A DNA stretch of 64,000 nucleotides from Prauserella_A sp040635515 (lineage in GTDB: Bacteria > Actinomycetota > Actinomycetes > Mycobacteriales > Pseudonocardiaceae). Positions within the stretch are counted from its first letter, which is position 1; the number at the start of each line of letters is the position of its first letter. A model generated the notes under the pieces. That model was not told the origin of the DNA. It searched no databases and saw only the letters and a program-made list of their open reading frames with translations. This document shows, in pieces, positions 52,769 through 64,000 of this stretch. The DNA lies in contig JBEYHY010000003.1 of NCBI GenBank assembly GCA_040635515.1, positions 248,001-312,000 on the forward strand. The letters are read 5' to 3'. The position numbers and the translations under genes are program-made.

Positions 52769-54220
52769 TCAGGAAATCGGCCGATCCGTCGGCGCGATCG
52801 GGGCTGGCAGTACGTCCCGTCCCGTCAGGAAAGCGTCGACCCCGGCGGCGGCGGAACGGCCCTCCGCGATCGCCCACACGATGAGCGACTGGCCCCTTCC
52901 CATGTCTCCCGCGACGAACACGTTGTCGAGGCTGGTCTTGAACGAGGCGTCCCTCGCCACGTTGCCCCGCTGATCGAGTTCGACACCCAGCTCCTCGACG
53001 AGACCCTCCCGCTGAGGACCGACGAAGCCCATCGCGAGCAGCACGAGCTGCGCTGGCAGTTCCCGCTCGGTGCCTTCGACCGGCACGAACTTCCCGCCCT
53101 CGTTGCGAACCTCCACCAGCCGCAGCGCCCGCAGGTTGCCGTCCTCGTCACCGAGGAACTCCTGCGTGTTCACCGCGTACAGCCGCTCGCCGCCCTCCTC
53201 GTGAGCCGAGGAAACCCGATAGATCATCGGATAGGTCGGCCACGGATGAGCGTCCGAACGCGACTCCGGCGGTCTCGGCATGATTTCGAGCTGTGTCACC
53301 GATCGCGCGCCCTGCCGGTGCGCCGTGCCGACACAGTCCGCGCCGGTGTCCCCGCCACCGATCACCACGACGTCCTTACCCGCCGCGCTGATCGGTGATT
53401 CGGCGAGCTCTCCGCTCGCGACCCTGTTGGCGGGTGGAAGGTACTCCATCGCCTGGTACACCCCGGCGAATTCCCTTCCCGCGACCGGAAGATCCCGCCA
53501 CGCCGTCGCCCCACCGGCGAGCACCACCGCGTCGTAGTCCGCCCGCAGTTTCTCCACGGTCAGGTCGACACCCACGTCGACCCCGGTGCGGAACTCGGTG
53601 CCCTCGGCCCGCATCTGGCCCAGCCGCCGGTCCAGCCGGTGCTTCTCCATCTTGAACTCGGGAATGCCGTAGCGCAGCAACCCGCCGATCGCGTCGGCCC
53701 TCTCGAAGACGACCACGCTGTGGCCTGCCCTCGTGAGCTGCTGTGCGGCGGCGAGACCTGAAGGCCCCGAACCGACGACCGCGACCTTCTTGCCGGTACG
53801 GGTCTCCGGGACCACCGGGGTCACCCAGCCTTCGTCCCACGCCCTGTCGATGATCGAGATCTCGACCCGCTTGATCGTCACCGGGTCGTCGTTGATACCC
53901 AGCACGCACGCCGTTTCGCACGGCGCGGGACACAACGTCCCCGTGAACTCGGGAAAGTTGTTGGTCGCGTGCAGGCGTTCGATCGCGTCGCGCCAATCAT
54001 CGCGCCACGTCAGCGTGTTCCACTCGGGAATCAGGTTCCCCAGCGGACATCCCTGATGGCAGAACGGAATGCCGCAATCCATGCAGCGACCGGCCTGCTC
54101 CTTCAGCTTCGTGCGCTCGAAATCCTCGTAGACCTCGCGCCAGTCCTTGATCCGGATGTCGACCGGACGTGACTTCGGCGTCTGGCGCCGGGTCGTCAGA
54201 AAACCCTTGGGATCAGCCAT
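52769..54220 (-). CDS. gltD: Glutamate synthase small subunit GltD
   Basis: 483 aa from ATG at 54220. The N-terminal Fe-S domain has QAGRCMDCGIPFCHQGCPLG and FTGTLCPAPCETACVLGIND. The FAD domain follows (VAVVGSGPSGLAAAQQLTRA), then an NADPH domain (KDVVVIGGGDTGADCVGTAH) and the closing VFVAGDMGRGQSLIVWAIAE. It takes electrons from NADPH and passes them to GltB. It starts 35 bp after gltB, in the same operon. Confidence 0.96.
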   Translation of the reverse strand: MADPKGFLTTRRQTPKSRPVDIRIKDWREVYEDFERTKLKEQAGRCMDCGIPFCHQGCPLGNLIPEWNTLTWRDDWRDAIERLHATNNFPEFTGTLCPAPCETACVLGINDDPVTIKRVEISIIDRAWDEGWVTPVVPETRTGKKVAVVGSGPSGLAAAQQLTRAGHSVVVFERADAIGGLLRYGIPEFKMEKHRLDRRLGQMRAEGTEFRTGVDVGVDLTVEKLRADYDAVVLAGGATAWRDLPVAGREFAGVYQAMEYLPPANRVASGELAESPISAAGKDVVVIGGGDTGADCVGTAHRQGARSVTQLEIMPRPPESRSDAHPWPTYPMIYRVSSAHEEGGERLYAVNTQEFLGDEDGNLRALRLVEVRNEGGKFVPVEGTERELPAQLVLLAMGFVGPQREGLVEELGVELDQRGNVARDASFKTSLDNVFVAGDMGRGQSLIVWAIAEGRSAAAGVDAFLTGRDVLPAPIAPTDRPIS

Positions 54221-54255
54221 GAGCGGTCACTCCGTCCCGGCTCGCTCCGCCATTG

Positions 54256-58788
<4,533 letters not shown>

Positions 58789-58833
58789 GGCTTGCCGCCT
58801 CCTTGGCTCGGCACGATCGAACCGGGTCCTTTC

Positions 58834-58859
58834 AGCCGGATGAGTGACCTCATCCGGCT
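58834..58859 (-). promoter_or_regulatory. Perfect 11-bp inverted repeat upstream of gltB
   Basis: AGCCGGATGAG (58834-58844) and CTCATCCGGCT (58849-58859) are exact reverse complements with a TGAC loop. The centre is about 58 bp before the gltB GTG, in the leader or promoter. It could be an operator for a dimeric regulator or an RNA hairpin; no T-run follows it on the gltB strand. It does not look like a GlnR box (GTNAC-n6-GAAAC). Confidence 0.6.
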
Positions 58860-59585
58860 AACGGCCCGGCTCGATACTGCGATGGACAGTCAGGGGAGTC
58901 GTCGATGGCGTTCAGCCCGGAGTGGGCCCGCACATCGTCGGTTCGACCACACTCCTTTGTGCGGCTCGCGTTGGAGCACCGCGCGTCCCGGTACAGCCCG
59001 GTGGGGTTGGGGCTGCTCCCGGCGCGCGCCAATTCGTCCCGGGTTCGCCGGTCTTATGACACTAGTGTGAATTCGCCGTTATCGGGATAGGTCAAACGCC
59101 GCGCGTGGCATACAACACTGGAGGATTGACGCGAGGGCGATGACCTGTTTTCGCGATGATCGGAATCCTGACCAGCCAAAACGCCGCGCTGCTTTGTGAT
59201 CTTGTCCGGAACCGCGCGACGTCGTACCCGTTGTCGCGAGATGGGAAAAAGGGCAACGAGTTCGGCCGGGATCGCGTCGAAGCCGTTCGCGGACGCGCAT
59301 TCCGAGGCCCGGCCGATGTCACAGAATGTCGTAAGACACAGCCATTCGCCCAACATTGTTGAACAATTCAAAAGCTCATCAACCCGGAATTGGCGAAACC
59401 GCGCGAGGACATTTCGCTGCGAAGCGAAACAATGTGAATACCCAGAGCGACGCCGCCCGTGTGCGGTCGCACGCGGTGATCGCCCCTCCGGAAGGCGGGA
59501 CGGTCGCTCCGGCGGTGAGGCAATGCCGTTGCTGCCGTTGCGGCCGTTCCGCGCCGTCCCCCGGCCTGGTTCCCTGGCGCCGCGC
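58860..59585. other. Gap of about 730 bp without a convincing gene, with several palindromes
   Basis: Short ORFs exist on both strands, but none has a ribosome-binding site plus protein-like composition. Patches are more AT-rich than the surroundings. Visible symmetric sites: TGACACTAGTGTGA at 59057-59070 (7+7, one mismatch), the 13-bp palindrome ATTGTT-G-AACAAT at 59355-59367, and a hairpin TTTCGCT-GCGA-AGCGAAA at 59412-59429. These suggest regulatory sites or a non-coding RNA, not established. Confidence 0.5.
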
Positions 59586-59927
59586 TCAAGCTCCGGTACC
59601 GGAACCGCCCGCCGTGCCGCCGACGCGCGCGCTCACGGCGGGAGGCACCGCGTCTTCCGCGGCCGAGGGGGATTCGGCGCCGAGCGCGGCGTGGCCGGCG
59701 GGCGTCAGGATCGCGGGTGTTCTCCTGCCGTACCCCGCCGCGCAGGCGGGCGCGATGAGTCCGCGCCTGGCGAGGGTGTGCACCGTGGTTTGGTCGCAGC
59801 AGGCGAGTCCGTCGACGAAAAGGTCGGGCTCACAGCTTGTCGTCAGTTCCGCGCCACCTCGCGCTACAGCCCGCAAGGTGGCGCGTTCTCTGTGGTTCAG
59901 ATCGGAGTCGTTGCTCTCGTGAGGCAT
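59586..59927 (-). CDS. Hypothetical small protein with wHTH-like pattern, 113 aa
   Basis: ATG at 59927; the upstream open frame to 59990 lacks protein character. The core HRERATLRAVARGGAELTTS, then TTVHTLARRGLIAPACAAGY, then TPAILTPAGHAAL reads like a winged helix: a helix pair, LARRGLI recognition region, then the wing ending in LTPAG. The C-terminal about 30 residues are Ala/Gly/Pro-rich and disordered. It may be a small DNA-binding protein. It converges on nothing close; the next leftward gene upstream is the hydratase-like gene 100 bp away. Weakly supported. Confidence 0.5.
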   Translation of the reverse strand: MPHESNDSDLNHRERATLRAVARGGAELTTSCEPDLFVDGLACCDQTTVHTLARRGLIAPACAAGYGRRTPAILTPAGHAALGAESPSAAEDAVPPAVSARVGGTAGGSGTGA

Positions 59928-60026
59928 CCGGGCCTCCTCGGCCTGACTACGTGGCCCTATACCGGGTGGATGCCCACGATTCAACCCCATGACACCGAAA
60001 ATTCATGGGAAGTTCGGCACATCCGG

Positions 60027-60815
60027 TCAGGGCGTGTCGAAGACCGCTGTCACACTCCCGAGTTCGCCCATGTTCGCGACGAAGGTTTCCCCGTGGGACA
60101 CGGGAAAGGCGCGGGTCATCGAACCGGGAAGCACGACGTGGCCGGGTTCCAGGTCGATGCCGAGCGGCCCGACCGTGTTCGCCAGCCACACCAGCGCGTT
60201 GAGCGGGGAACCGAGCACTGCGCCGCCCGCTCCGGTCGCCACGACGGAACCGTCGCGGTGCAGCGTGCAGCCGATGGTGCGGAGGTCGGCGGCCGACAGC
60301 GCGGTGGGCTTGCTGCCGAGCACCACTCCGCCGGAGGACGCGTTGTCGGCGATCGTGTCCACGATCGAGATCTTCCAGTCCTGGATACGGGAATCGACGA
60401 TTTCCAGTGCGGGCAGTACGAAGTCGACGGCGCGCACCGCGTCGGCCGCGGTCACACCGGGACCCGAAAGCCGACGCCCGAGTACGAACGCGATTTCCGG
60501 TTCGATCCTCGGCTGCAGGAACCTGCCCGCCGGGATCGGCTGCTGTTCGAGATGGAACATGCCGCTGAGCAGGTGCCCGTAATCCGGTTGGTCGACACCC
60601 ATCTGCTCCTGCATGGCCGCCGACGACAAGCCGACCTTGTGTCCCTTGACGACCTCACCTCTGCCGGTCCACTCGCGGACCTGTTCCTGCTGAACGCGGT
60701 AGGCATCCGTGACCGTGGCGCCGGGATGGTCCTCGATGATCGGGGCGATCGGCTTTCCGGTCTCGTATGCGCGGCCGAGCTGGGCCGCGATGTCGCGCAC
60801 CGCGTGTGTGTCCAT
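60027..60815 (-). CDS. 2-keto-4-pentenoate hydratase / 2-oxo-acid decarboxylase family protein (MhpD-like)
   Basis: 262 aa from ATG at 60815. Family segments: GKPIAPIIEDHPGATVTDAY at the N-terminus, VKGHKVGLSSAAMQEQMGVD, PRIEPEIAFVLGRRLSGPGV with the metal-binding E-x-E, VDFVLPALEIVDSRIQDWKI, and a C-terminal NTVGPLGIDLEPGHVVLPGS. This is the fumarylacetoacetase-like fold hydratase/decarboxylase group of catechol meta-cleavage pathways. No other meta-cleavage gene is nearby; it lies 50 bp downstream of the FAD/Fe-S dehydrogenase on the same strand, so the substrate may be a different 2-oxo acid. Confidence 0.85.
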   Translation of the reverse strand: MDTHAVRDIAAQLGRAYETGKPIAPIIEDHPGATVTDAYRVQQEQVREWTGRGEVVKGHKVGLSSAAMQEQMGVDQPDYGHLLSGMFHLEQQPIPAGRFLQPRIEPEIAFVLGRRLSGPGVTAADAVRAVDFVLPALEIVDSRIQDWKISIVDTIADNASSGGVVLGSKPTALSAADLRTIGCTLHRDGSVVATGAGGAVLGSPLNALVWLANTVGPLGIDLEPGHVVLPGSMTRAFPVSHGETFVANMGELGSVTAVFDTP

Positions 60816-60865
60816 GGCCGCAACAGTGGTCGCGCACTTCCCGCCCCGCAAGCGAGGTGTTCCGC

Positions 60866-63751
60866 TCACCGGGAAGACTCGTCGGAAGCGGGCCTGATCG
60901 CCGCCGCGAGGACCTGCGCGAGGTGCGCGGCCCTTCTTCCGGTGAGTTCGGCGATCTGGGTGCGGCAACTGAAGCCGTCGGCCAGTACGAGCGTGTCCTC
61001 GTCCGCGGCGTTGACCTCGGGGACGAGGACCCGCTTCGCCGCGGCCACCGAGATCTCGTGGTGTCCCTTCTCGATCCCGAAGTTCCCGGCGAGCCCGCAG
61101 CAGCCCGAGTCGAGCGTGCGGTTGCCGACCCCGAGGGAGGCCAGCAGCCGCTCGTCGGCGGCGTTGCCCATCACCGCATGCTGGTGACAGTGCTGCTGCG
61201 TGATGGCCTCCGGCGGGTTTCCCGGTGCCAGCGGGGGAAAATCCACCCCGGGCGCGTACTGTTCGAGGAACTCCGCCAGCGTGAACGCCTGCCGCGCGAG
61301 CCCGCCCAGTTCGGCTTCGCCGAGCAGATCCGCGGCGTCGTGCCGGAACACCGCGAGACAACTCGGTTCCAGACCGACGATCGGCGTCGCGTCGGCCAGC
61401 TCCGCGCGCAACGTCCGCAAGGTCGCGCGCAGTACCGTTCTGGCGACGCCGAGCTGTCCGGTCGAGATCCAGGTGAGCCCGCAGCACACCGGGCGCCGGG
61501 GGAGTACGACGTCGAAACCGGCGTACTCCAGCACGCTCGTCGCGGCGAGGCCGACTTCCGGCGCGAGGAAGTTGGTGAACGTGTCCGGCCACAGCACCAC
61601 CTTCGGCCTTCCCCGTGCCCGCCGTCCTCGCAGGAGCCCGCGCAGCGTGGCGGGCGCGAACTCCGGCAGCGAGCGTTCCGGGGTGATGCCGCCGAGGGCG
61701 CTGACGAGCGGCGCGAGTGCTCGCGAACGCAGTGCCGCATTGGCCGCGCCGGGCGCGCGGGAGGCCACGCGCGCCCACAGGGGAAGGAAGCCGAGCGTGT
61801 AATGGCTGGCCGGGCGGAGCCTTCCCGCGTAGTGCTGATGCAGGAACTCGGCCTTGTAGGAGGCCATGTCCACGTTGACCGGACAGTCGGAGAGGCAGCC
61901 CTTGCAGGCGAGGCACAGGTCGAGCGCGTCGCGGACCTCGGTCGAACGCCAGCCGTCGGTGATCGTCTGTCCCCTCAGCATTTCCAGCAGCAGCCGCGAT
62001 CTGCCGCGTGTCGAGTGCTGCTCCTGGCCGGTGACCATGTAGCTGGGGCACATGACGCCGGTGGAAGTATCGATGCACTTGCCGACGCCGACACAGCGCT
62101 GTGCCGCCGTGGCGAGACTTCCCCCGTCGTGCGGGTAGCGCAGGGTCAGCGGGAGTTGCCTGACCTGGCGGGGAAATCGCAGATCCGCGTCGAGCGGGCG
62201 CGGCCGCACCAGGTTGCCGGGATTGAAGATGTTCCCCGGGTCCCAGATCGCCTTGAACTCCTCGAAAAGGCGCACCAGTTCCGGCGGGTACATGCGCGGA
62301 AGCAGCTCGGCGCGGGCCTGTCCGTCGCCGTGCTCACCGGACAGCGAGCCGCCGTGTGCCACGACGAGGTCGGCTGCCTGCTCCATGAACGTCCTGAACC
62401 GCGCGATGCCCTCGGTGGTGGTCAGCGGGAAGTCGATGCGGACGTGCACGCAGCCTTCGCCGAAATGCCCGTAGGGGATGCCGTGCAGCCCGTGTTCCCG
62501 CAGCAGCGCGCGAAACCCGCGCAGGTAGGAGCCGAGGCGAGCGGGAGGAACGGCGGCGTCCTCCCAGCCGGGCCACGCTTCCGACCCGTCGGGCAACCTG
62601 GTGACGATGCCTGCCGCGGCCTCCCTGATGCCCCACAGCTGACGCTGGTCGCCGGGGTCGTCCGCGATCACGGTTTCGGCGCCAGTGTCCGCCCGCAGCG
62701 CCGTGGCGAGGTCCTCCGCGCTCCGCTTCGCTTCGCCCGGGTCGTCACCGCCGACCTCGATGAACAACCAGCCCGCGCCACGAGGGAGCAGGTCCAGTGC
62801 GGGAGGTCGGCGGCCCCGCACGAGCAGGGCGTCGATGAGGTCGGCGCCCATGCCCTCCGTCGTCAGCGGGCGCATCGGCAACACGTGAGGTACGGCGTCG
62901 GCCGCGGTGATGTCGTCGGCGTAGCCGGCGACGACGAGCACCCTCGCCGGCGGTGAGGGCACGAGCCGCACCGTCGCCTCGGTGATGAGCGCGCAGGTGC
63001 CCTCCGTGCCGACGAGCGCGCGGGCGACGTCGAACCCGTGCTCGGGAAGCAACCGGTCGAGTGCGTACCCGGACACTCGCCGAGGCAGTTCGGGGAAACC
63101 GGTGCGCAGCAGCGCGAGATTGTTCGCGACGAGTTCATGGAGCTTGTCGTGGATGTCGGCGGCCCTGCCCTCGCGCCGACGGTGCTCGCCGAAGTCGGAG
63201 CCGGGGCCACCGACGGCCAGCCGGGCTCCGTCGGCGGTGAGTACGCCGAGCGAAACGACGTTGTCGGCGGTGCGGCCCCACGCGACGGAATGGGAGCCGC
63301 ACGAGTCGTTGCCGAGCATCCCGCCGATCGTGCATCTGCTGTGCGTCGAGGGATCGGGACCGAAGGTCAGGCCGTACTCGGCCACGGCGGCCCGCAGGGT
63401 GTCGAGGACGACCCCCGGCTCGACGCGTGCGGTGCGGGCGACGGGATCGATGTCCAGTATCCGGTTGAGATACCTGCTGTGATCGATGACGATCCCGTCG
63501 CCGAGCGCCTGGCCCGCGATGCTGGTTCCGGCACCGCGCGCGGTGATCCCGACGCCGTGCTCCGCGCACAGGCTCACCACGCAGGCGAGGTCGGCGGTGT
63601 CGCGGGGGAACACGACCGCGAGCGGGACGTGCCGGTAGTTCGACGCGTCCATGCCGAACACGGTGCGCGCGGTGCGATCGGTGTCCACCTCGCCCGAGAC
63701 CGAGCGGGTCAGTTCACCGAGAAACAGGCCGGTGTCGTGTCCGCGGCTCAC
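60866..63751 (-). CDS. FAD-linked oxidase / 4Fe-4S fusion (D-2-hydroxyacid dehydrogenase type, YdiJ/GlcD-GlpC-like)
   Basis: 961 aa from ATG at 63751. The N-terminal FAD domain has VPLAVVFPRDTADLACVVSL, ITARGAGTSIAGQALGDGIV and CTIGGMLGNDSCGSHSVAWG. The GlcD C-terminal region ends VVAHGGSLSGEHGDGQARAE and DPGNIFNPGNLVRPRPLDAD. A ferredoxin domain has one ordinary cluster (CLACKGCLSDCPVNVDMASY) and an altered first one (CVGVGKCIDTSTGVMCPSYM). Two CCG domains follow (PVCCGLTWISTGQLGVARTV; DSGCCGLAGNFGIEKGHHEI). These proteins oxidise D-lactate or D-2-hydroxyglutarate and pass electrons to quinone. The stop lies 50 bp before the hydratase gene. Confidence 0.9.
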   Translation of the reverse strand: MSRGHDTGLFLGELTRSVSGEVDTDRTARTVFGMDASNYRHVPLAVVFPRDTADLACVVSLCAEHGVGITARGAGTSIAGQALGDGIVIDHSRYLNRILDIDPVARTARVEPGVVLDTLRAAVAEYGLTFGPDPSTHSRCTIGGMLGNDSCGSHSVAWGRTADNVVSLGVLTADGARLAVGGPGSDFGEHRRREGRAADIHDKLHELVANNLALLRTGFPELPRRVSGYALDRLLPEHGFDVARALVGTEGTCALITEATVRLVPSPPARVLVVAGYADDITAADAVPHVLPMRPLTTEGMGADLIDALLVRGRRPPALDLLPRGAGWLFIEVGGDDPGEAKRSAEDLATALRADTGAETVIADDPGDQRQLWGIREAAAGIVTRLPDGSEAWPGWEDAAVPPARLGSYLRGFRALLREHGLHGIPYGHFGEGCVHVRIDFPLTTTEGIARFRTFMEQAADLVVAHGGSLSGEHGDGQARAELLPRMYPPELVRLFEEFKAIWDPGNIFNPGNLVRPRPLDADLRFPRQVRQLPLTLRYPHDGGSLATAAQRCVGVGKCIDTSTGVMCPSYMVTGQEQHSTRGRSRLLLEMLRGQTITDGWRSTEVRDALDLCLACKGCLSDCPVNVDMASYKAEFLHQHYAGRLRPASHYTLGFLPLWARVASRAPGAANAALRSRALAPLVSALGGITPERSLPEFAPATLRGLLRGRRARGRPKVVLWPDTFTNFLAPEVGLAATSVLEYAGFDVVLPRRPVCCGLTWISTGQLGVARTVLRATLRTLRAELADATPIVGLEPSCLAVFRHDAADLLGEAELGGLARQAFTLAEFLEQYAPGVDFPPLAPGNPPEAITQQHCHQHAVMGNAADERLLASLGVGNRTLDSGCCGLAGNFGIEKGHHEISVAAAKRVLVPEVNAADEDTLVLADGFSCRTQIAELTGRRAAHLAQVLAAAIRPASDESSR

Positions 63752-63993
63752 GGTATGGGATCACCCGCGCGCAGCGGTGCGGCCGCGAACCTGCCCTCGT
63801 GCGCGAGCACCGGCCTGCGATCGCCTGCCAGCTCGGGATACTTCTGTTCCAGTTTCTCCCTTTTCGACATCGCGGTGTGCCAGTGCCGCACCGTGTCCCT
63901 GTCGCCTCCGCCGGTGCCTCGCCAGCTTTTCGGCGCGTCGTTGCGGCTCGGGCCGGGGTCGGCGACCCCGCCGAGCCTGACCGCCGACGGCAT
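63748..63993 (-). CDS. Unrecognised protein at the right edge, possibly 5'-truncated
   Basis: 81 residues from ATG at 63993 to a stop overlapping the start of the dehydrogenase (ATGA), so coupled translation is likely. The frame stays open to the window end, so the real start may be outside. The sequence is basic and hydrophilic: VRLGGVADPGPSRNDAPKSW, then GDRDTVRHWHTAMSKREKLE, then QKYPELAGDRRP. No family recognised, no membrane segment. Confidence 0.5.
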   Translation of the reverse strand: MPSAVRLGGVADPGPSRNDAPKSWRGTGGGDRDTVRHWHTAMSKREKLEQKYPELAGDRRPVLAHEGRFAAAPLRAGDPIP

Positions 63994-64000
63994 CCTTCTC

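Noticed and set aside
58850..59371. Several 60-105-codon ORFs on both strands in the gap before gltB
   Set aside because: They overlap each other, lack ribosome-binding sites and have basic, low-complexity translations typical of non-coding GC-rich DNA.

Overview
The window is GC-rich DNA with actinobacterial gene content: frequent GTG starts, 4-bp ATGA/GTGA overlaps inside operons, an Emb-type arabinosyltransferase (a sign of an arabinan-containing, mycolata-like envelope), mycofactocin genes, PaaX and F420/PPOX families, and an LAxTG (sortase E type) surface protein. A member of the Pseudonocardiaceae (Amycolatopsis/Saccharomonospora/Prauserella-like) is the best guess. This is inferred from gene content, not from a marker gene. 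I see no rRNA, tRNA, CRISPR array or intact transposase.

Layout. 1-3.7 kb: the N-terminus of a leftward FAD-linked oxidase cut by the window edge, a small hypothetical protein, a cytokinin-dehydrogenase-like flavoprotein divergent from an F420/PPOX protein, a TetR regulator and a 53-aa ORF. 3.7-13.1 kb: a rightward aromatic-acid block (3-hydroxyacyl-CoA dehydrogenase, NDH-2-like flavoprotein, boxC, boxB, benzoate-CoA ligase, amidohydrolase) converging on a PaaX-type regulator. Together these would activate benzoate to benzoyl-CoA, epoxidise and open the ring, and pass the product to beta-oxidation. BoxA and BoxD are not in the window. 13.2-22.2 kb: a leftward mycofactocin operon (mftA, mftB, mftC, two FadH/OYE oxidoreductases, an SDR, mftF, mftE) with divergent mftR. 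mftD is not in the cluster. 22.2-26.8 kb: a Gre-like factor, Tex and IlvD.

26.8-52.3 kb: a large cobalamin region on both strands. It holds cobN, cobG-cobH-cobIJ, cobK, cbiD, cobM-cobL, a ChlI/ChlD fusion with cobO-cobB-cobC behind a cobalamin riboswitch, cobS-cobT-cobU and cobD. It is interrupted by an Emb arabinosyltransferase gene and by a surface-protein island: a lipoprotein, a MITE-like element lying on the lipoprotein stop codon, and an LAxTG-anchored protein gene with an in-frame TAG. The pathway is an oxygen-dependent-type route (CobG, CobN) that carries CbiD where CobF would be expected. cobA and cobQ are not seen.

52.3-64 kb: a small Cys-rich protein behind a structured leader, gltD and gltB (glutamate synthase), a roughly 730-bp stretch without a convincing gene but with several palindromes, a small wHTH-like protein, a 2-keto-4-pentenoate hydratase-family protein, a 961-aa FAD/Fe-S D-2-hydroxyacid dehydrogenase-like fusion, and an unrecognised ORF cut by or close to the right edge.
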